Origin: CAZGNZ01 sp964527215
GTDB taxonomy: Bacteria; Fidelibacterota; Marinisomatia; SCGC-AAA003-L08; JACNLC01
DNA: 64,000 bases
Assembly (NCBI GenBank): GCA_964527215.1
Contig: CAZGNZ010000006.1
Coordinates: 1 to 64,000 of the forward strand
Direction: 5' to 3'
The translations under genes and the position numbers were made by a program. The notes beneath the pieces were generated by a model. That model searched no databases. It was not told where the DNA came from and worked only from the letters and a program-made list of their open reading frames with translations. Shown in pieces: positions 34,054 to 44,160 of the stretch (position 1 is its first letter; each line of letters begins with the position of its first letter).

Positions 34054-34683
34054 TTAACTAGCCAATTGTGTATTTAATTGTTCAATTCCTGCCTTATCAA
34101 CCACCAGAACCTGGCAGTCAATCAAGTCGTATGCCGAGGCTGCAGCTGCCGGAACAATACTGATATTTTTAACATTGCGTCCGCTCAACCACAGCTCATC
34201 CGATATATCGGCCACTAAAAACGTGACTTTTTTCCCGGACAGTTCAAGATTGGCCATCACTTTCAAAAATTCTTTTGTACGGGCTTCAGTAATTCTCAAT
34301 TCATCGAGAACAATTACAGCATCCTCAGAGATCTTTTTGGACAGCACGCTTTTTCTTGCCAGATGTTTTACCTTGCGGTTGATTTTCTGGTGGTAGTCCC
34401 GAGGCTCCGGACCAAATGCAGTGCCGCCGTGTACCCGTGCGGGATTCCGCATGGATCCAATTCTGGCTCGGCCTGTCCCCTTCTGTCTCCAGGGTTTTTT
34501 CCCGCTCCCGCTGACGTCCGAACGGCTTTTGCTTGCGTGGGTCCCCTGGCGCATTGCGGCCAGTTCTGACTTTACTGCAAGATAGATACAGTGTTCATTG
34601 GGCTCTATTCCGAACACATCATCACTGAGTTCAATCTGTTCCGGGAGCTTCGCGCCTTCAATATTATAAATGTCAAGCTTCAT
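34054..34683 (-). CDS. rplD: 50S ribosomal protein L4
   Basis: A 209-residue tunnel protein. The extended loop SGSGKKPWRQKGTGRARIGS is present. In E. coli L4 also represses the S10 operon; whether that happens here is unknown. Confidence 0.97.
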   Translation of the reverse strand: MKLDIYNIEGAKLPEQIELSDDVFGIEPNEHCIYLAVKSELAAMRQGTHASKSRSDVSGSGKKPWRQKGTGRARIGSMRNPARVHGGTAFGPEPRDYHQKINRKVKHLARKSVLSKKISEDAVIVLDELRITEARTKEFLKVMANLELSGKKVTFLVADISDELWLSGRNVKNISIVPAAAASAYDLIDCQVLVVDKAGIEQLNTQLAS

Positions 34684-34688
34684 AGGTT

Positions 34689-35315
34689 TTAATTCTTTGT
34701 GATGTAAACAATACCATTTTTTGCACCGGGAACAGCACCCTTAACGAACAGATAATGATTATCTGCATCCACACGGACAATCCTCAGATTACGCACCGTC
34801 TGGTTTTGCCCGCCCATGCGTCCAGCCATGCGCGTCCCGGGCCAGATGCGTGCAGGCGATGCGCTTGCACCGACCGATCCGCTCTTACGCATCACACTGT
34901 TCTTACCGTGACTGCGTCTGCCGCCGGAAAAACCGTGACGCTTCATGTGCCCGGCAAATCCCTTACCGATGGAAACACCACTGACAGTGACATTGTCACC
35001 TTCACTGAAAAGCGCTACCGTCACTTCATCACCTGGATTCAGTTCGCTATTTGCTGATACACGGTATTCCTTCAGAAACCGCTTGGGCGTGGCACCTGAT
35101 TTGCTGAAATGTCCCGCCTGTGGTTTTTTTACCTTTCTGTCCTTCAGGGTTTCGTAACCAATCTGAACAGCATCGTACCCTTCTTTATCAGTCGTCTTCA
35201 CCTGAGTCACAGTACATGGTCCTGCCTGAATGACGGTTACCGGATAATTCAGGCCATCATCGTCAAACAGCCTTGTCATCCCGATCTTCTTACCGATAAG
35301 CATCTGTCTTTCCAT
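34689..35315 (-). CDS. rplC: 50S ribosomal protein L3
   Basis: A 208-residue protein near the peptidyl-transferase centre. It has GKKIGMTRLFDDDG at the start and the MKRHGFSGGRRSHG loop. Confidence 0.97.
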   Translation of the reverse strand: MERQMLIGKKIGMTRLFDDDGLNYPVTVIQAGPCTVTQVKTTDKEGYDAVQIGYETLKDRKVKKPQAGHFSKSGATPKRFLKEYRVSANSELNPGDEVTVALFSEGDNVTVSGVSIGKGFAGHMKRHGFSGGRRSHGKNSVMRKSGSVGASASPARIWPGTRMAGRMGGQNQTVRNLRIVRVDADNHYLFVKGAVPGAKNGIVYITKN

Positions 35316-35318
35316 TTT

Positions 35319-35630
35319 TTATGTCCTGATCTCAATATCCACACCGGCAGGCATATCAAGCTTCATCAGTGCATCTACTGTTTTTGATGTTGAATTCATC
35401 AAGTCAACGATCCGTTTGTGCACTTTCACCTGAAACTGTTCACGGGATTTTTTGTCAACATGAGGAGATCTGTTCACGGTATATATACTACGCTTGGTTG
35501 GCAGTGGGATGGGACCCAAAACAACGGCCCCGGTGGACTTTGCGGTTTTAACAATCTTCTCTGTCGAGCGGTCCAGCAATACATGGTCATAAGCCTGCAG
35601 ACGGATTCGTATTTTATTCAGTGTAGCCAT
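35319..35630 (-). CDS. rpsJ: 30S ribosomal protein S10
   Basis: A 103-residue protein that also serves as NusE in antitermination with NusB. It has the KIRIRLQAYDHVLLD start, the PIPLPTKRSIYTVNRSPHV loop and a TVDALMKLDMPAGVDIEI end. It follows tuf by 8 bp. Confidence 0.97.
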   Translation of the reverse strand: MATLNKIRIRLQAYDHVLLDRSTEKIVKTAKSTGAVVLGPIPLPTKRSIYTVNRSPHVDKKSREQFQVKVHKRIVDLMNSTSKTVDALMKLDMPAGVDIEIRT

Positions 35631-35638
35631 TTAAGACC

Positions 35639-36835
35639 CTATTCAATAATTTCGGTCACAACACCGGCGCCAACTGTGTGGCCGCCTTCACGGATGGCAA
35701 AACGAAGTTCTTTATCCATTGCGATCGGTGTGATCAGATTTATCTCAAGATTCACATTGTCACCAGGCATCACCATTTCCACTCCCTCAGGAAGGTAGGC
35801 TTCACCGGTCACATCTGTCGTACGGAAGTAAAACTGAGGACGATAGCCGCTGAAGAATGGGGTATGACGTCCACCCTCTTCTTTCTTCAAAACATAAACC
35901 TTGGCCTTGAACTTGGTATGGGGTGTTATGGAACCGGGATGAGCCACAACCATGCCGCGGGCAACATCCTTCTTCTCTACACCGCGAACCAGAAGACCGG
36001 CATTGTCACCGGCCTGACCTTCATCCAGTATCTTGCGGAACATCTCAACACCCGTGCATACTGTCTTGATTTCCTTGCCAAGACCCAGTATCTGGACATT
36101 CTCACCAACCTTTACCACACCGCTTTCAATACGGCCGGTCACCACTGTTCCACGACCCGTGATTGAAAATACATCCTCAATGGGCATCAGGAAGGGCTTG
36201 TCAACATCGCGCTCAGGCTCAGGGATAAAACTGTCAACCGCTTCCATCAGCTCAATGATGCTCGCGTTGTCAGGATGAGACGGATCACCATCCGTATTAA
36301 GCGCATTCAGCGCAGATCCGGCGATAATCGGTGTATCATCTCCCGGAAATTCATAGCTGTCCAGCAGCTCGCGCAGTTCCATCTCTACCAGCTCCAGAAG
36401 CTCAGGATCATCCACCTGGTCTACCTTATTCAGATATACCACGATCGCAGGCACATTCACCTGACGTGCCAGCAGTAAATGCTCCCGCGTCTGCTGCATC
36501 GGGCCGTCCGTTGCGGCCACTACCAGAATTGCTCCGTCCATCTGGGCTGCACCCGTAATCATATTTTTGATATAGTCAGCGTGACCCGGACAGTCCACAT
36601 GAGCATAATGACGGTTTTCAGTTTCATATTCCACATGTGCTGTATTAATGGTGATACCGCGTTCGCGTTCTTCCGGTGCGTTGTCAATCTCGTCAAATTC
36701 TGCGAATTTTGCCAGACCCTTCTGCTGCAGACACTTGGTGATCGCAGCCGTCAATGTCGTCTTACCATGGTCTACGTGACCAATCGTGCCGATATTGACG
36801 TGGGGTTTTGTCCGTTCAAATTTTTCCTTCGCCAT
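35639..36835 (-). CDS. tuf: Elongation factor Tu, copy 1 (str operon)
   Basis: A 398-residue GTPase that delivers aminoacyl-tRNA to the ribosome. The P-loop GHVDHGKT spans residues 19-26; DCPGHADY and NKVDQVD complete the G domain, and beta-barrel domains 2 and 3 follow. It lies between fusA and rpsJ. The protein is identical to the second copy at 51105-52301. The coding DNA differs at only two sites I can see, 35648 and 35690, both third positions near the 3' end. Confidence 0.98.
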   Translation of the reverse strand: MAKEKFERTKPHVNIGTIGHVDHGKTTLTAAITKCLQQKGLAKFAEFDEIDNAPEERERGITINTAHVEYETENRHYAHVDCPGHADYIKNMITGAAQMDGAILVVAATDGPMQQTREHLLLARQVNVPAIVVYLNKVDQVDDPELLELVEMELRELLDSYEFPGDDTPIIAGSALNALNTDGDPSHPDNASIIELMEAVDSFIPEPERDVDKPFLMPIEDVFSITGRGTVVTGRIESGVVKVGENVQILGLGKEIKTVCTGVEMFRKILDEGQAGDNAGLLVRGVEKKDVARGMVVAHPGSITPHTKFKAKVYVLKKEEGGRHTPFFSGYRPQFYFRTTDVTGEAYLPEGVEMVMPGDNVNLEINLITPIAMDKELRFAIREGGHTVGAGVVTEIIE

Positions 36836-36867
36836 TTTTTGTCCACTCCTAGTTGAAACAAACTAAT

Positions 36868-38952
36868 TTATACATACCGTCCAAAAAATCTTTCTACAAT
36901 ACGGTCCTGAATTGCACCGGGCACTCGTTCATAATTGGCAAACTGCATGGTAAAAACGGCCCGACCCTGGGTCATCGAACGCAGCTCTGTGGCATAACCG
37001 AACATCTCAGCCAAAGGAACAATGCCGCGAATCACATGAACTTTTCTGCGCTGCTCCATTCCTTTTATACTGCCGCGCCGACTGGTGACATCACCCATAA
37101 CAGCCCCAAGATAATCCTCGGGAACCACTATTTCAAGATGCATCATCGGCTCCAATATAACCGGACCCGCTTTGCGTGCGGCTTCCTGAAATGCCTGTGC
37201 TCCTGCAACGCGGAAAGACATTTCACTTGAATCCACTTCATGAAATGTCCCATCCAGAAGCGTTACCTTTACATCCTCCATGGGATATCCGGCAAGTACG
37301 CCGGTTTTTGTGGCGTCTCGAACACCACTGCCAACAGCCGGTATATATTCTTTTGGAATTGCTCCGCCAACAATCTTGTTGATAAACTGATAACCGGCAC
37401 CTGGTTCATTTGGCTCAATCATGATTTTTACATGTCCGTACTGACCGCGGCCACCGGTCTGACGAACGAACTTGCCTTCCTGAACGACTTCCTCGGTTAT
37501 GGATTCCTTATAGGAAACCTGAGGAACACCGGAACGCACATCTACTTCAAATTCCCGTTTTAAACGATCCAAAATGATTTCCAGATGAAGTTCACCCATC
37601 CCGGAAATAACAGTCTGCCCAGTATCGGGATCGGTTGAAACCTGAAATGTCGGATCTTCTTCTGCCAGCTTTGCCAGCGATTTTGCAAGACCGTCCTGAT
37701 CGTTTTTACTTGACGCTTCGATAGTGATGGAAATAACGGGGTCCGGAAATTCCATTGACTCCAGAATAATGGGATCCCGCTGTGAACAGAGCGTATGACC
37801 GGTTTTCGTATGCTTCAATCCCACAATCGCCGCGATCTCGCCGGTGCTGATTTTACTGCGTTCTTCTCTTTTCGCGGCATGCATCAGCATCAGGCGGCCA
37901 ACCCGTTCCTTTTTACCGGAATTCGGATTGTAAATCATGTCGCCAGTAGAAATTTCACCGGAATAAACACGGAAAAAAGTCAGCCGGCCCACATACGGAT
38001 CAGTCATGATTTTAAACGCAAGCGCACAGAACGGCTCATCATCACTGGCTTTACGCTCCAGGACACGGTCTTCCCGCCGAGGATCCGACCCATTTACCGA
38101 ACTAACCTCCAATGGACTGGGCAAATATTCCACCACTCCATCCAGTGTACGCTGCACACCCTTGTTTTTGAAGGCGGAGCCGCAAAATGTTGGAATCATG
38201 GAACCGTCAATACAGGCCTTTCGAATAGCCACTTTGATCTCATCGCCGAGTATTTCTTCGCCGTTGAGATATTTCTCCATGAGGCCTTCATCATAAGATG
38301 CAACCTCCTCCAGCAGATGCCGCCGCCACTTTTCAGCTTCTTCCTTCATATCCATGGGAATTTCACTGAACTCAAAGCTGGCACCATCTTCAACCTTGTA
38401 TAAAATGGCTTCCATTGCAACCAGGTCAATCAGGCCGGTAAATAACTCTCCAGCACCGATCGGCAAAACCACCGGGACAGGATTCGCATCGAGACGCTCG
38501 CGAAGCATACCCAGTACATTATAAAAATCAGCCCCCGTACGGTCCATTTTATTTACGAACGCTATACGGGGGACTTTATATTTGTCAGCCTGTCGCCAGA
38601 CCGTTTCAGACTGCGGTTCTACACCGCCGACGGCGCAGAATAAAGCAATCGCTCCGTCCAATACACGGAGCGATCTCTCCACCTCGATCGTGAAATCCAC
38701 ATGTCCCGGGGTATCGATGATATTGATTCGATTCCCCTTCCAGAAGGTGGTTGTTGCCGCTGATGTAATGGTAATTCCGCGCTCTTTTTCCTGCTCCATC
38801 CAGTCCATGGTAGCAGCGCCGTCATGAACTTCTCCCAGACGGTGGGTTCGGCCGGTATAATACAGCACGCGCTCGGTCAAGGTAGTCTTGCCGGCATCGA
38901 TATGCGCCATGATACCAATGTTGCGTACGTGTTTGAGGGGAATTACCTGCAT
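36868..38952 (-). CDS. fusA: Elongation factor G
   Basis: A 694-residue translocase GTPase. The P-loop AHIDAGKT is at 16-23, followed by DTPGHVDF and NKMDRTGADF in the G domain and the complete domains II-V (RTGGRGQYGHV in domain IV). Length and context (rpsL-rpsG-fusA-tuf) are those of the main translational EF-G rather than a recycling paralogue. Confidence 0.97.
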   Translation of the reverse strand: MQVIPLKHVRNIGIMAHIDAGKTTLTERVLYYTGRTHRLGEVHDGAATMDWMEQEKERGITITSAATTTFWKGNRINIIDTPGHVDFTIEVERSLRVLDGAIALFCAVGGVEPQSETVWRQADKYKVPRIAFVNKMDRTGADFYNVLGMLRERLDANPVPVVLPIGAGELFTGLIDLVAMEAILYKVEDGASFEFSEIPMDMKEEAEKWRRHLLEEVASYDEGLMEKYLNGEEILGDEIKVAIRKACIDGSMIPTFCGSAFKNKGVQRTLDGVVEYLPSPLEVSSVNGSDPRREDRVLERKASDDEPFCALAFKIMTDPYVGRLTFFRVYSGEISTGDMIYNPNSGKKERVGRLMLMHAAKREERSKISTGEIAAIVGLKHTKTGHTLCSQRDPIILESMEFPDPVISITIEASSKNDQDGLAKSLAKLAEEDPTFQVSTDPDTGQTVISGMGELHLEIILDRLKREFEVDVRSGVPQVSYKESITEEVVQEGKFVRQTGGRGQYGHVKIMIEPNEPGAGYQFINKIVGGAIPKEYIPAVGSGVRDATKTGVLAGYPMEDVKVTLLDGTFHEVDSSEMSFRVAGAQAFQEAARKAGPVILEPMMHLEIVVPEDYLGAVMGDVTSRRGSIKGMEQRRKVHVIRGIVPLAEMFGYATELRSMTQGRAVFTMQFANYERVPGAIQDRIVERFFGRYV

Positions 38953-38957
38953 TGTGT

Positions 38958-39422
38958 TTATCTAAAATGTGCAAATGCCTTATTGGCCTCAGCCATTCGA
39001 TGAGTATCTTCACGCTTCTTTACAGCACCGCCTTCATTATTGGCAGCTGCAATAAATTCAGCCGACAAACGTTCAGCCATCGTCTGTCCGCGGCGCGAAG
39101 TTGCATAAGATATCAGCCAGCGCATTGCCAGTGCCATTCTGCGGTTTTGCGGCACTTCCGTTGGAACCTGGTAGGTCGCACCACCAATCCTCTTGGATTT
39201 AACCTCCAGCATCGGTGCAACATTGCTGAGCGCTTTCTTGAAAATATCCAGCCCTTCAGACTTGGTGCGCTGCTTAATGATTTCCAGCGAATGATAAAAA
39301 ATCCTTTCAGCCACGCTTTTCTTTCCGCGCTGCATAAGGTTATTTATAAATTTGGCAACCTGCAGGTCGCCATACACCGGATCGGGTAAAATTTCTCTTT
39401 TTTCAGGTCTTCTTCTACGCAT
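38958..39422 (-). CDS. rpsG: 30S ribosomal protein S7
   Basis: A 154-residue primary head-assembly protein. It has the RRRRPEKREILPDP start and the VPTEVPQNRRMALAMRWL helix. Lies 5 bp before fusA. Confidence 0.97.
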   Translation of the reverse strand: MRRRRPEKREILPDPVYGDLQVAKFINNLMQRGKKSVAERIFYHSLEIIKQRTKSEGLDIFKKALSNVAPMLEVKSKRIGGATYQVPTEVPQNRRMALAMRWLISYATSRRGQTMAERLSAEFIAAANNEGGAVKKREDTHRMAEANKAFAHFR

Positions 39423-39433
39423 AGTAAATCATT

Positions 39434-39805
39434 CTACTTAGGTTTTTTAACGCCGTAGCGGGACCGACTGGTCCTCCGCCCATCCACACCGGCCGGGTCA
39501 AGAACGCCGCGAATAATGTGATAACGCACACCGGGCAGATCCTTTACACGCCCACCCTCAATAAGCACAATGGAGTGTTCCTGCAGATTATGACCTTCGC
39601 CTGGAATGTATGCAGTCACTTCCTGACCTGTTGACAGCCGGACACGCGCGACCTTTCGCAGCGCAGAATTCGGCTTCTTGGGTGTCGTTGTATACACACG
39701 CGTACAAACCCCTCGTTTCTGCGGACAACCTTTTAACGCAGGAACTTTGTTTTTACGCTTTTGCGCTTTACGACCTTTTCTAACTAATTGATTTATCGTC
39801 GGCAT
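39434..39805 (-). CDS. rpsL: 30S ribosomal protein S12
   Basis: A 123-residue decoding-centre protein beginning MPTINQLVRKGRK. The ATG at 39805 has GGAG five bases upstream; a longer in-frame start at 39853 is not supported by family length. The KKPNSALRK loop and the GVKKPK end are present. The PNSALRK lysine associated with streptomycin sensitivity is the usual residue. Confidence 0.97.
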   Translation of the reverse strand: MPTINQLVRKGRKAQKRKNKVPALKGCPQKRGVCTRVYTTTPKKPNSALRKVARVRLSTGQEVTAYIPGEGHNLQEHSIVLIEGGRVKDLPGVRYHIIRGVLDPAGVDGRRTSRSRYGVKKPK

Positions 39806-39862
39806 CTCATCTCCGAAAAAGCCTATTAACTTAAGGCTATTTACTCGTTTCAAACAATGAAA

Positions 39863-42800
39863 TTAGTTGTACTGCTCAACATTTTCCTGAGCCTCTTCAC
39901 CTGGTTCAGGCGCTGTTTCCTGAACCTCCAGCGTATTCCGAACCTGCATTTCACGGTTCTTTTCAGCACCTGTTCCGGCAGGTATCAGGCGGCCGATTAT
40001 CACATTCTCTTTGAGTCCGCGCAGATAATCCGTTTTTCCCTCAACAGCCGCATCCGTAAGTACACGGGTGGTTTCCTGGAAGGATGCTGCGGATATGAAA
40101 CTCTCCGTGTTTAACGCTGCTCGTGTAATACCCAGCAGCAGCGGCTTGTATGTGGCAGGCTGAGCGCGGGATGTCTTGATCTGCTTTTTGCCTGCCTCCT
40201 TCAGCTCTTTGTTGATATCGCGCACGTTGGAGTGCAGCACCACGTCACCGTTCAGATAGTCCGAGTCTCCAGCATCAGTGATGACCACCTTTTTTGACAT
40301 TTCACGATTGGTGTGCTGGACTGCAAACTTGCTGATGCGGTCACCCATCAGAAAATCAGTATCACCCGGATCTTCCACTTCGACCTTTTTCATCATCTGC
40401 CGCACAATGACTTCGATATGCTTATCGTTTATAGTAACACCCTGAAGACGATACACCTCCTGGATGGCGTCCACCAGATATTCCTGAACCCTTGCAGCAC
40501 CACGGATGGCAAGAATGTCCTGCGGTGACACAGCACCTTCACAAAGACGGTCACCTGCAAAAATAAAGTCTCCGTCGTGAACGATTACATGCTTACCATA
40601 GGGGATCTTGTATACTTTTTCCTCTTCTTTTCCTGCAACATGTATTTCTCGTATACCGCGGCGTATCCGTCCGTATTTCACCTTGCCGTCGATCTCCGTC
40701 ACCACTGCCGGTTCAGAAGGCTGACGCGCTTCAAACAGTTCGGCAATCCGAGGAAGACCACCCGTAATATCGCGCGTTTTACCGGTTTCCCTCGGTATTT
40801 TTACCAGAATCTCACCTGCTTTAACCTTTTCACCATCGCGCCTTACAACCGTGGCTTTGACCGGAAGAATGCTGGCACCGCCTGAAATCACCGTTCCGTC
40901 ATCATCCACCATTTCAATATGCGGATTAAGATTCCGGTTTTTCGATTCGGTGATAACCACCATCTTTTTCCCGCCTTCAACAGCTTCTTCAACGTATGTC
41001 TCGTTCTCGATCATATCCTTGAACTGAACGGTCCCGCTCTCCCTGGCAAGAATGACATCGGTATAGGGGTCCCATTTAAAGAGGACAGTGCCGGTCTTGA
41101 CTTGTTCTTCATCTTTCACAAGCACTTTGGCTCCGTATGGCACGGTATAATTACTGACGATACGGCCATCTTCGCCAATCAGATCAACAGCGCCGTTACG
41201 AACGATGCAGACATTTTCCTCTTCCCCGGTCTCTTCGTCCTGAACAGGTACAATCCGGAGCAGCTCATTGTATTTTATCTGGCCATCCTTACGGGCAGAC
41301 ACTTCCGACTGCTCAACAATTCTGGCAGCGGTTCCGCCAATATGAAATGTTCTCAATGTCAGCTGTGTACCCGGTTCACCGATTGACTGAGCTGCCATGA
41401 TTCCAACAACATCGCCGATCAAGGCCGGTCGGTTTACAGCCAGATTCAGACCATAGCACTGGGCACATATTCCGCTTTCCGCTTCACAAGTAAGAATGGA
41501 GCGTACGCGGACCTGGTATACATTGCTTTTCTCAATTTTGTCAATGACTCCCTGGTCAATCAAAGTACCGGCACTGGCAATTTCGGTGCCGTCTACCGGA
41601 TCAATGATCGGTTCAAGCGCGGTTCGGCCATAGATTCGGTCAATCAGAGGTTCAATCACCTCTTCGCCCTCTTTCAGATCCTCCATTACCACACCCTGGA
41701 TTGTCCCGCAGTCATCATACACAATTGACACATCCTGCGCAACATCCACCAGACGCCGGGTCAGATAACCTGCGTCCGCTGTTTTCAAAGCCGTATCCGC
41801 CAGACCTTTCCGTGCACCGTGAGTGGAAATAAAATACTCAAAGACGTTCAGACCTTCTTTGAAGTTGGATTTGATGGGATTCTCAATAATTTCGCCTGCA
41901 GAGCCCGTCATGCTTTTTTTCGGTTTTGCCATCAGTCCGCGCATACCGGCAAGCTGCTTGATCTGGTCCTGGCTTCCGCGGGCTCCGGAATCCGCCATCA
42001 TAAACAGCGGGTTAAAACCCTGTCGGTCAATTTCCAACCCCTGGAACATTTCAAATGCAACCTGCTGGGTCGTATGGGTCCAAATATCGATAATTTTGTT
42101 GTAGCGCTCGCCTTCCGTGAGAATCTGCCGGTCAAACTTACTCTGGATGTCATCCACTTCTTTTTCCGCCATATTCAAAATCATTTCCTTCCGTTTCGGA
42201 ATATGAATGTCTGATATGGCGATGGATGTCCCGCTGCGGTACGCATAGTGGAATCCAATATTTTTCAGATTATCGAGAAACTGCACTGTCTGGAAATTTC
42301 CTGTTTCCTTGTAGCAGATACCGACAATTTTCTCCAACAGTTTCTTTGAGATGGTAATATTGAAATAATCCACACCTTTAGGAAGGATGCTGTTGAACAG
42401 TACCCGGCCGACAGTGGTCTTTTCTATCCAGTCTTCTCCGTTCCAGAAATCAACAATGGCGTGCACATCTATTTCGTCGTTGGCCAATGCCAGTCGGGCT
42501 TCATTAAATGACGAAATCTTTGCACCTTCACCCTTCGCCCCTGTTTTTGGCCGGGTCAGGTAATAAACACCCAATACCATATCCTGTGACGGTATTGCAA
42601 TAGGCTTTCCGTTTGCAGGATGCAGAATGTTGTGGCTGGACAGCATCAGCAGCCAGGCTTCCATTCTTGCCTCTGCAGACAATGGTACGTGAACCGCCAT
42701 CTGGTCGCCGTCGAAGTCAGCGTTAAATGCCGCACAAACCAGAGGATGGAGCCTGATCGCCCGTCCATCCACTAGAACTGGCTGAAATGCCTGGATACCT

Positions 42801-44140
42801 AATCGGTGCAGGGTAGGAGCTCGGTTCAGCAGGACGGGGTGATCGCGAACCACATATTCAAGTACCTTGAAAACTTCGGGGGCTTTGCGTTCAACCATCA
42901 TTTTCGCTGAACGGGGTGTTCGCGTATATCCGCGCTCAATCAACTGGCGGATCACCATCGGCTTGAAAAGCTCTGTGGCCATTTCTTTGGGCAGACCGCA
43001 TTCGTGCAGTTTCAGCTCCGGTCCAACCACAATAACCGAACGACCGGAATAATCCACCCGCTTACCAAGCAGGTTCTGACGGAAACGACCGGTTTTTCCT
43101 TTCAGAGAATCACTAAGGGATTTCAGCGGACGGCGGGTTCCGCTTCGAACAGCTGACTGCAGCCTGCTGTTGTCAAGCAGAGCGTCAACTGCTTCCTGCA
43201 GCATCCTTTTTTCATTCCTCAGAATGACGTCAGGCGCTTTGATCTCGATCAGCTGCTTCAGCCGGTTGTTCCGGATTATGACCCGGCGATAAAGATCATT
43301 CAGGTCTGATGCGGCAAAACGGCCTCCATCGAGCGGCACCAACGGCCGAAGCTCAGGAGGGATCACGGGAAGAATACTGATGACCATCCAGTCAGGCTTA
43401 TTCAGTGTTTTCTTTTCGATACGCGGATCAAACTGCTTCAGTACCCGCAGACGCTTAAGCGCGTTTTCCCGCTTCTGTGCAGAAACGTTTTTACCCCGGA
43501 CCAGCTCGGTCAGTTCCTCAATGGTTTTTACCACATCCAGATCTGAAAGCAATTGACGGATGGCTTCACCGCCCATCAAAGCTTCAAAATAACGGTCATC
43601 ATCAATGTCATCCTCAGTTACGGCATCAATACCATACTGGTCATCCAGATCAAGATATTCGTCTTCATCAATCAATTCACCGTATTTTCTTCCGGAAACA
43701 CCCGGATTGGTGATGACATACTTTTCATAGTAGGTAATGGATTCGAGCTGTTTGGTTGTATAACCGAGGAGATAGCTGATTTTACTTGGAATAGAACGCA
43801 GATACCAGATATGCACAACCGGAACCGCCAGGGTGATGTGCCCCATGCGTTCCCGTCGAACCGTCTTACGGGTGACTTCAACTCCGCAGCGGTCACAGAT
43901 AATGCCCCGGTACCGAATCCTTTTATATTTCCCGCAGTGACATTCCCAGTCTTTTACGGGTCCAAAAATCTTTTCACAAAACAATCCATCCTTTTCCGGC
44001 TTGTACGAACGGTAGTTGATTGTTTCTGGCTTTAAAACTTCGCCGAAAGATTTTTCAAGTATCAGCTCAGGTGATGCAAGTCCCAGCGTGATGGTTTTAA
44101 ACAGGCTTGTATTACGCGAAGAAATATTTGTAAACGCCAC
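39863..44140 (-). CDS. rpoC: RNA polymerase subunit beta-prime (GTG start)
   Basis: A 1425-residue catalytic subunit. It has the N-terminal zinc finger CHCGKYKRIRYRGIICDRCG, the active-site NADFDGDQMAVH that binds Mg2+, bridge-helix and trigger-loop regions, and the second zinc site CEAESGICAQC. The start is GTG at 44140, six bases after GGAGG. The C-terminal tail is acidic and low in complexity. rpsL follows after 57 bp. Confidence 0.97.
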   Translation of the reverse strand: MAFTNISSRNTSLFKTITLGLASPELILEKSFGEVLKPETINYRSYKPEKDGLFCEKIFGPVKDWECHCGKYKRIRYRGIICDRCGVEVTRKTVRRERMGHITLAVPVVHIWYLRSIPSKISYLLGYTTKQLESITYYEKYVITNPGVSGRKYGELIDEDEYLDLDDQYGIDAVTEDDIDDDRYFEALMGGEAIRQLLSDLDVVKTIEELTELVRGKNVSAQKRENALKRLRVLKQFDPRIEKKTLNKPDWMVISILPVIPPELRPLVPLDGGRFAASDLNDLYRRVIIRNNRLKQLIEIKAPDVILRNEKRMLQEAVDALLDNSRLQSAVRSGTRRPLKSLSDSLKGKTGRFRQNLLGKRVDYSGRSVIVVGPELKLHECGLPKEMATELFKPMVIRQLIERGYTRTPRSAKMMVERKAPEVFKVLEYVVRDHPVLLNRAPTLHRLGIQAFQPVLVDGRAIRLHPLVCAAFNADFDGDQMAVHVPLSAEARMEAWLLMLSSHNILHPANGKPIAIPSQDMVLGVYYLTRPKTGAKGEGAKISSFNEARLALANDEIDVHAIVDFWNGEDWIEKTTVGRVLFNSILPKGVDYFNITISKKLLEKIVGICYKETGNFQTVQFLDNLKNIGFHYAYRSGTSIAISDIHIPKRKEMILNMAEKEVDDIQSKFDRQILTEGERYNKIIDIWTHTTQQVAFEMFQGLEIDRQGFNPLFMMADSGARGSQDQIKQLAGMRGLMAKPKKSMTGSAGEIIENPIKSNFKEGLNVFEYFISTHGARKGLADTALKTADAGYLTRRLVDVAQDVSIVYDDCGTIQGVVMEDLKEGEEVIEPLIDRIYGRTALEPIIDPVDGTEIASAGTLIDQGVIDKIEKSNVYQVRVRSILTCEAESGICAQCYGLNLAVNRPALIGDVVGIMAAQSIGEPGTQLTLRTFHIGGTAARIVEQSEVSARKDGQIKYNELLRIVPVQDEETGEEENVCIVRNGAVDLIGEDGRIVSNYTVPYGAKVLVKDEEQVKTGTVLFKWDPYTDVILARESGTVQFKDMIENETYVEEAVEGGKKMVVITESKNRNLNPHIEMVDDDGTVISGGASILPVKATVVRRDGEKVKAGEILVKIPRETGKTRDITGGLPRIAELFEARQPSEPAVVTEIDGKVKYGRIRRGIREIHVAGKEEEKVYKIPYGKHVIVHDGDFIFAGDRLCEGAVSPQDILAIRGAARVQEYLVDAIQEVYRLQGVTINDKHIEVIVRQMMKKVEVEDPGDTDFLMGDRISKFAVQHTNREMSKKVVITDAGDSDYLNGDVVLHSNVRDINKELKEAGKKQIKTSRAQPATYKPLLLGITRAALNTESFISAASFQETTRVLTDAAVEGKTDYLRGLKENVIIGRLIPAGTGAEKNREMQVRNTLEVQETAPEPGEEAQENVEQYN

Positions 44141-44160
44141 GGTTTTCCTCCGGAATTTAA